This document shows positions 7,497 to 13,730 of a stretch of 14,386 nt of DNA, piece by piece. The position numbers and the translations under genes are program-made. The first letter of the stretch is position 1. Every line of letters starts with the position of its first letter. Origin of the DNA: Omnitrophica bacterium RIFCSPLOWO2_01_FULL_45_10b (GTDB lineage Bacteria; Omnitrophota; Omnitrophia; Omnitrophales; Danuiimicrobiaceae); contig MHFM01000012.1 of the NCBI GenBank assembly GCA_001804205.1, forward strand, positions 19,926 through 34,311. The letters are read 5' to 3'. The notes beneath the pieces were generated by a model. That model ran no database searches. It worked only from the letters and a program-made list of their open reading frames with translations, and had not been told where the DNA came from.

Positions 7497-7553
7497 TGTC
7501 CTCTCCTCTGAAATAAATGAACCCTCATCTCTTCTCAACTGAAGCTAAAATGG

Positions 7554-7607
7554 TCGGGACGGCCATGGTATTGATTAATTTATCCTAAGGAAACCATGAC
7601 TGCCCGA
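7554..7607. repeat. REP/BIME-like palindromic unit A
   Basis: Left end TCGGGACGGC (7554-7563), inner arm CATGGT (7564-7569), right inner arm ACCATG (7593-7598), right end ACTGCCCGA (7599-7607). As plus-strand RNA it folds as five pairs, a bulged A, three pairs including G-U, a C-A mismatch, then six pairs. The loop contains CTAAGGAA (7585-7592) just before the right arm. Confidence 0.7.
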
Positions 7608-7629
7608 GGACTAATTCATCAAAAGAATC

Positions 7630-7731
7630 TCGGGACGGCACTGATTTTCATTAATTATTGATTGGCTATTTATTTGAAATCAGCCCCAATCTTCCGATTA
7701 AATTTTTAATGGTTGATTGGGACAGTCCCGA
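7630..7731. repeat. REP/BIME-like palindromic unit B, branched
   Basis: Outer stem TCGGGAC (7630-7636) pairs with GTCCCGA (7725-7731). Two inner hairpins lie inside it: CTGATTT (7641-7647) with AAATCAG (7677-7683), and CCCAATC (7685-7691) with GATTGGG (7715-7721). Together they give a three-way junction. It may be two former units fused after loss of one inner end from each. Confidence 0.65.
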
Positions 7732-7789
7732 AATTTCCATTAAATTCCGCTTTGGACTATTTAGGTAGCCCTCTCACTTCGTTCGGGGG

Positions 7790-7849
7790 CGACCATCACC
7801 TTCTAAATTAATACTCACTTAGAACTACTTCTAAGGAAGGTGATGGTCG
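7790..7849. repeat. Palindromic unit D, 14-bp perfect arms
   Basis: CGACCATCACCTTC (7790-7803) is perfectly complementary to GAAGGTGATGGTCG (7836-7849), with a 32-base loop that again contains CTAAGGAA (7831-7838) before the right arm. The right arm runs directly into the TCGGGACGGC left end of unit C, so units D and C overlap by three bases. Confidence 0.7.
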
Positions 7850-7898
7850 GGACGGCCCCAACTTTAATTAAAAACTATGGGAAGTTGGGACTGCCCGA
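7847..7898. repeat. REP/BIME-like palindromic unit C
   Basis: Same plan as unit A with different inner arms: TCGGGACGGC (7847-7856), CCCAACTT (7857-7864), AAGTTGGG (7882-7889), ACTGCCCGA (7890-7898). The bulged A, the G-U pair and the C-A mismatch fall at the same places as in unit A. A partial further end follows at 7909-7937: CTAAGGAA, AAGTTGGACAGTCC and TTGCCCA. Confidence 0.7.
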
Positions 7899-7960
7899 TT
7901 TTTAAATACTAAGGAAAAGTTGGACAGTCCAGATTGCCCATTTCTTTTTATTAATAAAAA

Positions 7961-8034
7961 TCGGGACGGCGAGATTTGAACTCGCGACCCCACGCACCCC
8001 AAGCGTGTGCGCTACCGGGCTGCGCCACGTCCCG
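7961..8034 (-). tRNA. tRNA-Pro, anticodon GGG
   Basis: The minus strand folds as a full cloverleaf: acceptor CGGGACG/CGTCCCG (7 bp), D-arm GCGC/GCGC with an AGCCCGGTA loop, anticodon stem CACGC/GCGTG with loop TTGGGGT, a 5-base variable loop, T-arm GCGAG/CTCGC with TTCAAAT, and an A discriminator. Loop positions 34-36 read GGG, decoding CCC proline codons. The CCA end is not encoded. It lies downstream of gpsA in the same orientation and may be transcribed with it. Confidence 0.96.
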
Positions 8035-8047
8035 TCGAAAAAAAGCT

Positions 8048-8185
8048 ATCAGCGTTCAGCTATCTGCTATCAGAAAATAACAACGTCAAAGGCAAAAAAC
8101 CAGAAAGGAAAAATGTGTCTTGCCCGAGTTTAAACAACAGACTCATTTTTTACAGGTTACTGATAGCTGAAAGCTGACGGCTGAT
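8048..8185. repeat. Long inverted repeat with about 26-base arms between gpsA and tRNA-Pro
   Basis: The left arm (8048-8073, ATCAGCGTTCAGCTATC... TGCTATCAG) is the imperfect reverse complement of the right arm (8160-8185, CTGATAGCTGAAAGCTGACG...). Each arm is internally repetitive, built on AGCTATCAG-type words. An 86-base AT-rich spacer separates them. The right arm ends three bases from the gpsA stop. The arms are likely a dispersed repeat type that I have seen in many genomes. In minus-strand RNA they could close a large hairpin after gpsA. Confidence 0.65.
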
Positions 8186-8188
8186 CGC

Positions 8189-9199
8189 TTAATACTGTTT
8201 CAACTCCTCATGCGCTTCGCGGCTCATAAGGTCTTCAAGCGCTTTTCGCGGGTCTTTGTCTTCAAAAAGCATTTTGTAAAGTTCGCTGATAATAGCAGCG
8301 GTCACATGATGCTTTTGGGCCAATTGATAAGCACTGCGCGTTGTTTCCACACCTTCAGCCACCTGTTGCATGTCCTTCAGAATTTCTTTTAGCTTCCTTC
8401 CCTGTCCAAGCTCGCGGCCCACGCGCAAATTGCGGCCATATTCGGAAATGCAGGTGGTCACCAAATCTCCAAGCCCTGAGAGCCCGAAAAACGTATTTGG
8501 ATTTGCGCCCATCCGGACGCCTAATTGCATCATTTCCAAAAGACCGCGCGAAACCAAAGCCGCCTTCGTGTTGGATCCCAGTTTGAGCCCGTCACACAAG
8601 CCCGCGCCGATGGCCATCACATTTTTAAGCGCACCCCCCAGCTCAACGCCGACAATATCATTTTGAATATAAATACGAAAGCGCGGGTCGCGAAAAGCTT
8701 CCTGAACTGTTTCGGCAGCTTTGGTGTCTTTGGAAGCCACGACAACAAGCGTGGGAATATTGCGCGCCACTTCTTCAGCATGCGAAGGCCCTGAAAGCAC
8801 TGCCAAATTGACCTTGCCTAATACCGAAAAAATAATTTCCGATGGCCGCGCTAATGTTTTAGCTTCGATGCCTTTTGAAACGCTCACAAGAATTTTTTTT
8901 GAAACATCAAACTCTTTCAATTTAAACAGGATATTTCTAAGAAACTGAGAAGGGACTGCGAGAACAAGGATATCGCCGAAATCGACCGCTTCGCTAAGTT
9001 CTGAGGCGACGGTGATTGTTTTCGGAAAAGGTATTCCGGGAAGAAATTTTACGTTTTCGCGCTTACGTTCAAGTTCTGCCGCATAATCCGGGAAAGCGCT
9101 CCAAAGAAGCGTGTCGTTACCTCGGCGAGCACTGACAAGAGCCAGCGCGGTTCCCCAACCGCCATCCCCTAGAACAGAAACTTTGAACTTTTTTGGCAT
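8189..9199 (-). CDS. gpsA: NAD(P)H-dependent glycerol-3-phosphate dehydrogenase
   Basis: A cytoplasmic 336-residue enzyme that reduces dihydroxyacetone phosphate to sn-glycerol 3-phosphate, the backbone for phospholipid synthesis. It has the usual length of the family. The N-terminal Rossmann motif is GDGGWGTALA (residues 11-20), followed by SKGIE and the LSGPSHAEEVA block. The catalytic lysine lies in VELGGALKNVMAIGAG, and GLSGLGDLVTTC with the SEYGRN segment completes the substrate and cofactor site. It follows the FecR-like gene by 18 bases. The bases before ATG are AT-rich and show no Shine-Dalgarno match, so initiation probably depends on coupling or an unstructured leader. A long inverted repeat and tRNA-Pro follow. 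Confidence 0.97.
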   Translation of the reverse strand: MPKKFKVSVLGDGGWGTALALVSARRGNDTLLWSAFPDYAAELERKRENVKFLPGIPFPKTITVASELSEAVDFGDILVLAVPSQFLRNILFKLKEFDVSKKILVSVSKGIEAKTLARPSEIIFSVLGKVNLAVLSGPSHAEEVARNIPTLVVVASKDTKAAETVQEAFRDPRFRIYIQNDIVGVELGGALKNVMAIGAGLCDGLKLGSNTKAALVSRGLLEMMQLGVRMGANPNTFFGLSGLGDLVTTCISEYGRNLRVGRELGQGRKLKEILKDMQQVAEGVETTRSAYQLAQKHHVTAAIISELYKMLFEDKDPRKALEDLMSREAHEELKQY

Positions 9200-9217
9200 T
9201 AATTTGATAGAGTAAAA

Positions 9218-10456
9218 TTATTCAATATTAATATCTTTGATATAGACGGTGCCGTTTGTGCCGAGCGGGCCTACTTTTGCATTCTCAAAAATAAATACCA
9301 CTTCCGTTACCGGCGTTGCCTTTTGAGCATTGAAATCAAAAGAGTAAAGCCGCCAATCTTCGGTAATCGGTGCCACGGCATAGCCTCGAACGGTGGCATA
9401 GCGGTCTTTCATTTCAATTCGAAATCGTTCAAGAATTTTCTTTTCTGAGGCTGCCTTCAAATAGAAGGACAGATGCTTTACTTTGGAAAGGTCAAAGTTT
9501 CGGGTCTTAAAATAAAGCCCCGCGTACGAATATTGAGGATAGACATCGAAATCTGCCCTTAAAATCACCTTTTTATCGGCTTCTTCATAAAATTCGCGGT
9601 TGGCAAAACCCCAATCGGGCTTATAAAAAGTGCCTTCGTCGAGCACATATTGAAAAAGGGAACCTGCCTTCTTTCTGAGATCAATTTGCTGTTCCACTTC
9701 TTTGGCGGAAGCAACTCCCAAAAGCTCGCGCACTTCACTGATCGCCCGCCATTGCTGATAGCTCACCTTCGTGGGTTTAACAGCTACTTCACCGCCAAAA
9801 GTTACGGTAAATATTTCAAGGGCCTTTACCGAAACTAGTTCTTTGGAATTAACTGCGCGCGCTTGAACTGCGCCCTCGAGGACGGCAATGGAAGACTCGG
9901 TTTCTTCTTCGGCCGTGAGCATACACATGGCATCATTAAGCGTGCTGACAAGAAGAGGTGTCTCCAAATAAAGTTTCCAATCTTTTATTTTTTTGCCAAA
10001 AACCGAAAATAAAGACCCCTTCTGAAGCCTAAGCTTGAGCTCCTTTCCCTCAGGGCCCACTTTACTGGGTAGCACTTCCAGTTCTGCAGAAGATTTAAGG
10101 CGGCTGTCGAACACATCCGGGATTTTTAATTCAAATTCGGAATCGGGGCCTGTTCTCACTTTATCATGTGCATAAAGTAAAATCGGGGACTTGGTCTGAC
10201 GTGTAATTTTTGTCCACTGCTTGGTCTTGCGTGAATACATTTCCGCCGTGCCAGAAAACCTTCGAATGGTCAGGGAATAAGGAGTTCGTGATTCTGAGCC
10301 GCCCCAAAAGAAATACAGGCTTGCGCCAAAAACAAGAATGGGAATCAAAAAAAGAAGGACAATGATGAAATAATTCGGACCTTTAGGAAGGCTGCTGCCA
10401 ATTCCCCCAATTGCCCCTGATGGCAATTTTACTTGAACGCGCCCTGATTGCATCAT
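9218..10456 (-). CDS. Membrane-anchored FecR-domain protein with C-terminal galactose-binding-like domain
   Basis: A 412-residue protein with a short cytoplasmic Gly/Pro-rich head, one membrane segment (about residues 29-50) and a large outer part. Residues about 60-225 follow the FecR pattern: HDKVRTGPDSEFELKIPD, SSAELEVLP, LRLQKGSLFSVFG, LETPLLVSTLNDAMCML and AVLEGAVQA. Residues about 285-412 look like a beta-sandwich of the galactose-binding or CBM11/CIA30 type (DLSKVKHLSFYLKA..., EDWRLYSFDF, VVFIFENA, GTVYIKDINIE). FecR proteins usually relay signals to ECF sigma factors, but no sigma gene is nearby and the cytoplasmic head is too short for a classical anti-sigma domain. A structural or polysaccharide-binding envelope role is more likely. 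Two adjacent ATG codons open the frame. Confidence 0.75.
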   Translation of the reverse strand: MMQSGRVQVKLPSGAIGGIGSSLPKGPNYFIIVLLFLIPILVFGASLYFFWGGSESRTPYSLTIRRFSGTAEMYSRKTKQWTKITRQTKSPILLYAHDKVRTGPDSEFELKIPDVFDSRLKSSAELEVLPSKVGPEGKELKLRLQKGSLFSVFGKKIKDWKLYLETPLLVSTLNDAMCMLTAEEETESSIAVLEGAVQARAVNSKELVSVKALEIFTVTFGGEVAVKPTKVSYQQWRAISEVRELLGVASAKEVEQQIDLRKKAGSLFQYVLDEGTFYKPDWGFANREFYEEADKKVILRADFDVYPQYSYAGLYFKTRNFDLSKVKHLSFYLKAASEKKILERFRIEMKDRYATVRGYAVAPITEDWRLYSFDFNAQKATPVTEVVFIFENAKVGPLGTNGTVYIKDINIE

Positions 10457-10516
10457 CGATGAACCCCATTTTCCCTGGTCAGGATTGAATTGGGCAGCAT
10501 TATATATCCGAAAACA

Positions 10517-10933
10517 TTATTCGCCAATGACTTTAACAAGGACGCGTTTCCGGCGCTTGCCGTCGAATTCAGCGTAAAAAATTTGCTCCCAAGGGCCAAA
10601 ATCAAGCTTTCCATCCGTAATGGCCACCACCACTTCCCGGCCAAAAAGCTGGCGTTTTAAGTGGGCATCGCCGTTGTCTTCTCCTGTTTGGTGATGACGG
10701 TATTTTTGAACATCATAAGGAGCGATTTTTTCAAGAAACTCGTCAAAATCTTGAATCAAACCCTGTTCATCATCATTAATGTAACAGCTAGCCGTAATAT
10801 GCATTGGATTGACCAAAACTAGCCCTTCTTTAACACCCGATTTTCTGACAATTTCTTCAACTCTGGGAGTAATATTGACATAATCGCGCCTTTTCTTTGT
10901 TTCCATCCAAATGTATTCCCGCAATGACTTCAT
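10517..10933 (-). CDS. YjbQ/UPF0047 family protein
   Basis: A small cytoplasmic protein of the YjbQ family (secondary thiamine-phosphate synthase-like, biological role uncertain). Family hallmarks are VNPMHITASCYIND, then YRHHQTGEDNGDAHLKRQLFG with its conserved His residues, and the GPWEQIFYAEFDGKRRKRVLVKVIGE end. I place the start at 10931-10933 (MKSLREYIW) because GGAGGA lies right before it at a good distance. An upstream in-frame ATG at 10943-10945 would absorb that ribosome binding site. The protein would be 138 residues, normal for the family. It is the first gene after a good -10 box and precedes the FecR-like gene by about 60 bases. Confidence 0.92.
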   Translation of the reverse strand: MKSLREYIWMETKKRRDYVNITPRVEEIVRKSGVKEGLVLVNPMHITASCYINDDEQGLIQDFDEFLEKIAPYDVQKYRHHQTGEDNGDAHLKRQLFGREVVVAITDGKLDFGPWEQIFYAEFDGKRRKRVLVKVIGE

Positions 10934-10961
10934 TTCTTCCTCCATGAATCCTGTGTGTTAT

Positions 10962-10967
10962 ATTATA
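10962..10967 (-). promoter_or_regulatory. -10 box (TATAAT) of the YjbQ unit
   Basis: A perfect TATAAT on the minus strand lies 28 bases before the chosen YjbQ start, leaving a leader of about 22 bases. The -35 region is poor (CTGGTT-like at 16 bases), so this is a partial promoter match. The same AT-rich stretch lies between divergent genes and probably also serves the plus-strand methyltransferase, for which I see no clear hexamers. Confidence 0.5.
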
Positions 10968-11007
10968 GTATTCAAATTGGAAAAACCAGCGAAAGAGACA
11001 ACGAACA

Positions 11008-11856
11008 ATGCCTGCAAGTGACTCCACAAAAAAACCGGAGCGTTTAAGCGCCGGGCTTTACGACAAAAATTATTATCTGCATACCTTACCTGGGCTTGAC
11101 CATACCGAAAAAATGGATGTTCTGGATCCGGCCCTCCCGGAAACCATTCGGTTCGGCCGCATTACTCCCGGCCAACGCATCCTTGACTTTGGATGCGGCC
11201 GCGGCGCTTTGGTCATTGCGCTGGCCCGAATGAGTTGCACAGCCTTAGGCATTGACTTTAGCCCAGATGCAATTAATTTTGCGCATGAATATGCGAAACG
11301 GTTCCCAAAAGAAATTAAAGATCGCGTTGCATTCAAACAAATGAGAATGGAAGATTTAAATTTTGAAGCGGAATTTGACACCATTGTTTTTAATCAGGTG
11401 TACGAACATTTGTACGATTGGGAATTGGAAATCTTACTCGCTAAATTCAGACGCGCACTTAAACCCGGGGGAACGCTTGTCATCAGCACGCCAAATCTCA
11501 ATTATATCCGCTGGCTTTTCCCGCTAAAACGAATCAGCGAACTGCCGCTTAAACTGATCAAAGAAACTTTGCGTATCTTCCGAAGCAAAAGCAAACATGC
11601 TTCTTCCATAAGGGCTTTTTTAAAGGAAGTATTTAAAATCCTCTATCCTGAAAGTGAGCATACGCGTCTTCATATCAATTTACAAACCCCGCGTTCCATA
11701 CGGAATCTTTTAGAACATCGGGGTTTCAAAGCAAACGTAACATGTGTGGACCATCATCCGCATTTGTTTAGCGTGATGAGTCGAACGTGGTGGGGTGAAA
11801 CGATATGGGTTTCTTGCCAAAAAAACTGTCATCCTGAGCGAAGCGAAGGATCTTAA
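11008..11856 (+). CDS. Class I SAM-dependent methyltransferase
   Basis: A 282-residue cytoplasmic methyltransferase, the only plus-strand gene. The SAM site is clear: motif I ILDFGCGRGAL (residues 58-68), acidic D83 in GIDFSPDAI, motif IV-like FDTIVFNQVYEHL (123-135) and LKPGGTLVISTPN (151-163). The remainder (about 165-270) holds a basic helical insert and a C-terminal strand region. Members of this UbiE/UbiG-like fold group act on lipids, sugars or quinones, and I cannot name the substrate. The last residues (CHPERSEGS) are encoded by a palindromic repeat that starts at 11827, so the tail is repeat-derived and probably not functional. The ribosome binding site is weak (AGAG about 12 bases before ATG). 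Confidence 0.88.
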   Translation: MPASDSTKKPERLSAGLYDKNYYLHTLPGLDHTEKMDVLDPALPETIRFGRITPGQRILDFGCGRGALVIALARMSCTALGIDFSPDAINFAHEYAKRFPKEIKDRVAFKQMRMEDLNFEAEFDTIVFNQVYEHLYDWELEILLAKFRRALKPGGTLVISTPNLNYIRWLFPLKRISELPLKLIKETLRIFRSKSKHASSIRAFLKEVFKILYPESEHTRLHINLQTPRSIRNLLEHRGFKANVTCVDHHPHLFSVMSRTWWGETIWVSCQKNCHPERSEGS

Positions 11857-11891
11857 TCGAAGATTCTTCGCGCTATGCGCTCAGAATGACA
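11827..11891. repeat. Palindromic dispersed repeat between convergent genes
   Basis: Left arm 11827-11854 (TGTCATCCTGAGCG then GCGAAGGATCTT) and right arm 11860-11891 (AAGATTCTTCGC then CGCTCAGAATGACA) pair almost fully around a 5-base loop, with a small internal loop (AA against GCTATG). This type, recognisable from translated tails such as CHPERSEGS, is widespread in unrelated bacterial genomes in my memory. Placed between converging genes, it could act as a two-way transcription stop, though it lacks a long T-run. Confidence 0.85.
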
Positions 11892-11896
11892 ATTGA

Positions 11897-12304
11897 TTAA
11901 AAACTGGTAAGCTCCACTTTTGATTTCAAATTCTCAGGGATTCGAGTAGGCTTCAACGTTTTATCACTAAAGACATGAACCGTGTGCCCTGTAGCGATCG
12001 GTTTTGTGCCGCCATTTTTGAATACCTGGTATTCAAAACGAAGAGAACTTTGGCGGATTTGGCTCACAATCGTGCGCACGGTAAGCGCATCATCGTAAGA
12101 ACTGGGTTCTGTATAACGGCAATAGGCTTCGGCCACGGGCAAGAAGATTCCCTGCTTTTCAAATTCGGAGTAAACAATTCCAAGCGCCCTAAAGTATTCG
12201 GTGCGTGCTGCTTCAAACCAAACCAAATAATTGGCGTAATAACTAATGCCCATGCGATCCGTTTCCGCATAGCGGACGCGCGTTTGGTAATCAAAGAATT
12301 TCAT
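11897..12304 (-). CDS. YbgC-like acyl-CoA thioesterase (hot-dog fold, 4HBT)
   Basis: A 135-residue single-domain hot-dog protein that should hydrolyse acyl-CoA or acyl-ACP thioesters in the cytoplasm. The N-terminal signature RVRYAETDRMGISYYANYLVWFEAAR matches the 4HBT/YbgC group, with D16 in the catalytic aspartate position (usually YxxTDxxGxVYxxxY). It is the last gene of the grpE-dnaJ unit. Its ATG overlaps the TGA stop of the zinc ribbon gene (ATGA at 12301-12304), so it is translationally coupled. YbgC proteins are often tied to the Tol-Pal envelope system, but no tol genes are seen here. Acyl substrate is unknown. Confidence 0.92.
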   Translation of the reverse strand: MKFFDYQTRVRYAETDRMGISYYANYLVWFEAARTEYFRALGIVYSEFEKQGIFLPVAEAYCRYTEPSSYDDALTVRTIVSQIRQSSLRFEYQVFKNGGTKPIATGHTVHVFSDKTLKPTRIPENLKSKVELTSF

Positions 12305-12591
12305 GTCTTAGGCTTAGGATCTGAAGATTTGGAACTCTTATCTGGCTTTGCGGGAGGGTTTGCCGGAGCAGCCGGTTTTTTATCGGCTTCTGCCTTCTTT
12401 TGATAGGAAGATGAACGGTAATCCGTCTGGTAAAACCCGCTTCCTTTAAAAAGAATCCCCGCACCACCGCCAATCAAGCGCTTAACCTTTCCCTGGCATT
12501 GGGGACAGGTCTTAACCCGTTCGGCGGTAATCGATTGAAATTTTTCGAAGCGATGCCCGCACTTTTCGCATTCATACTCGTACGTTGGCAT
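12301..12591 (-). CDS. FmdB-family zinc ribbon protein
   Basis: A 96-residue protein with the FmdB-type putative regulatory zinc ribbon. It opens MPTYEYECEKCGHRFE with the first cysteine pair at 8 and 11, and the second at C29/C32 (TCPQCQG). It continues with the usual RLIGGG...FKGSGFYQTDYR motif, followed by a Lys/Pro/Ala/Ser-rich low-complexity tail (about residues 65-96). The molecular role of the family is not established; a nucleic acid or protein-binding adaptor is often supposed. Ribosome binding site GAGG lies 7 bases before ATG. It sits 41 bases after dnaJ and overlaps the thioesterase gene by four bases. Confidence 0.93.
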   Translation of the reverse strand: MPTYEYECEKCGHRFEKFQSITAERVKTCPQCQGKVKRLIGGGAGILFKGSGFYQTDYRSSSYQKKAEADKKPAAPANPPAKPDKSSKSSDPKPKT

Positions 12592-12632
12592 AATGTTACC
12601 TCAACATCTCAACGGCCAAAAAATCCTTTTTC

Positions 12633-13718
12633 CTAATTGGAGCCGTCTCTGAGCTTTCCAAATTCTTCAAGCAACTTCTTCTCTTGCGAAGACAAATGCT
12701 CCGGAATCTCTACATTAACGCGAACTAATTCATCTCCCGTTCCATAACCATGCAGATCTGGCATTCCTTTTCCTTTAAGCCGAAAAACTTTCCCGGGCTG
12801 TGTTCCGCTTGGAATCTTAAGCCGCACCTTTCCGTCTAAAGTAGGTACTTCAATTTGAGTCCCTAAGGTCGCCTGATGAATTCCGATTTTGGCATCTACA
12901 ATGATGTCTTTGCCCATGCGCTCAAAAATTGGGTGCCGTTTCACGGAAATATAGACGTAAAGATTACCGCGTGCGCCGCCCCGTTCTCCTGCCTCACCTT
13001 CACCCGAGACTTTAAGCTGAGAGCCATCTTCAATACCGGCCGGAATTTTCACACTTAATTTCCGGGTTTTTTTTACCCGCCCGGCACCCCGGCAATGGGG
13101 ACATGGATTCGTAATTTGTTTTCCCTCCCCACGGCAGCGCGGACAAGTCCTGCGAAGCGTAAAAAATCCTTGCGAAACCCGAACCTCGCCATGTCCGCCG
13201 CAATCAGGGCAAATGGTGGGACGGCTTCCGGCTGCAGCACCGCTTCCTTGGCAGTCATCGCAGCGCTCATGCCGAGGAAATTCAACGGCAATTTCTTTTC
13301 CAGCGGCTGCTTCCTCCAAAGAAATTTCAACCGAATATTCTAAATCCGCTCCGCGAAATCCGCTTCTTGCACCGCCACCGCGGCGGGAAGTACCTCCAAA
13401 AAAATCCTCAAAAAGATCCCCAAAAATATCACCGAATCCTTGAAAAGCCCCCTCAAAACCTTCGAAACCTTGGAAACCGCCTCCGCCAAGTGAATGACCA
13501 AATTGATCATATTGAGCGCGCTTTTCACGATCGCTTAAAATTGCGTAGGCTTCGGCCGCTTCTTTGAAATGTTCTTCGGCTTCTTTGTTGCCTTTGTTTC
13601 GATCGGGATGATACTTGAGTGCAAGTTTCCGATAGGCTTTCTTAATCTCTTCTTCGGAAGCCGTCTTGGAAACACCGAGCACTTCATAGTAATCCCGTTT
13701 TTTTGTTCCTGCCGCCAT
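12633..13718 (-). CDS. dnaJ: Chaperone DnaJ (Hsp40), co-chaperone of DnaK
   Basis: A full-length 361-residue type I DnaJ, which delivers unfolded clients to DnaK and stimulates its ATPase. Domains are the J-domain (about residues 8-72, HPD at 37-39), a Gly/Phe-rich linker (about 74-123), the zinc-binding domain with four CxxCxGxG repeats (C153/C156, C170/C173, C192/C195, C206/C209) and two C-terminal substrate-binding barrels ending near 345. The ATG at 13716-13718 has no Shine-Dalgarno sequence. Just upstream are AATTAACTT and then a strong GC-rich hairpin. The loss looks like a result of the insertion between grpE and dnaJ. Neither dnaK nor hrcA is within the window. Confidence 0.97.
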   Translation of the reverse strand: MAAGTKKRDYYEVLGVSKTASEEEIKKAYRKLALKYHPDRNKGNKEAEEHFKEAAEAYAILSDREKRAQYDQFGHSLGGGGFQGFEGFEGAFQGFGDIFGDLFEDFFGGTSRRGGGARSGFRGADLEYSVEISLEEAAAGKEIAVEFPRHERCDDCQGSGAAAGSRPTICPDCGGHGEVRVSQGFFTLRRTCPRCRGEGKQITNPCPHCRGAGRVKKTRKLSVKIPAGIEDGSQLKVSGEGEAGERGGARGNLYVYISVKRHPIFERMGKDIIVDAKIGIHQATLGTQIEVPTLDGKVRLKIPSGTQPGKVFRLKGKGMPDLHGYGTGDELVRVNVEIPEHLSSQEKKLLEEFGKLRDGSN

Positions 13719-13721
13719 CTT

Positions 13722-13730
13722 AAGTTAATT
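13722..13730. repeat. 9-bp direct repeat, copy next to dnaJ (probable target duplication)
   Basis: AAGTTAATT here is identical to 13903-13911. The two copies directly abut the ends of the hairpin block. Removing the block and one copy joins the grpE end to the dnaJ ATG as GAGGAATTAACTTAAGATG on the minus strand. Confidence 0.65.

Larger units (their letters stand above)
7497..7960. other. Gene-free 464-base stretch holding the palindrome array
   Basis: No credible open reading frame or RNA gene is seen here. Units A, B, D and C and the partial end at 7909-7937 fill most of it, with AT-rich spacers. A perfect AT palindrome TTTTTATTAATAAAAA (7945-7960) abuts the 3' end of the tRNA gene and could serve as a weak terminator. 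The bases just before the SYLF gene (7497-7550) hold its ribosome binding site and presumably its promoter, though no convincing -10 box is visible. Confidence 0.75.

Noticed and set aside
7497..7538. Longer start for the SYLF protein, 14 codons upstream
   Set aside because: GAGGAGAGG lies inside that extension directly before the inner ATG, and the inner start yields a proper signal peptide.
7554..7898. Integron attC sites (folded palindromes with an extrahelical base)
   Set aside because: The outer ends lack the RYYYAAC/GTTRRRY core sites, no gene cassettes lie between them and no integron integrase is seen.
7554..7970. CRISPR array suggested by recurring TCGGGACGGC words
   Set aside because: Copies are only ten bases, irregularly spaced, internal parts are self-complementary rather than unique spacers, and no cas gene is present.
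8341..8948. Plus-strand open frames of 75-98 codons opposite gpsA
   Set aside because: They are antisense to a highly conserved enzyme gene, have no recognisable motifs and no clear ribosome binding sites.
10934..10945. Upstream ATG for the YjbQ-family gene
   Set aside because: It would put the strong GGAGGA ribosome binding site inside the coding region; the inner ATG fits spacing and family length.
12876..13567. Several open frames overlapping dnaJ on both strands
   Set aside because: They arise from the GC-rich repeated Gly/Phe and zinc-finger coding regions of dnaJ.
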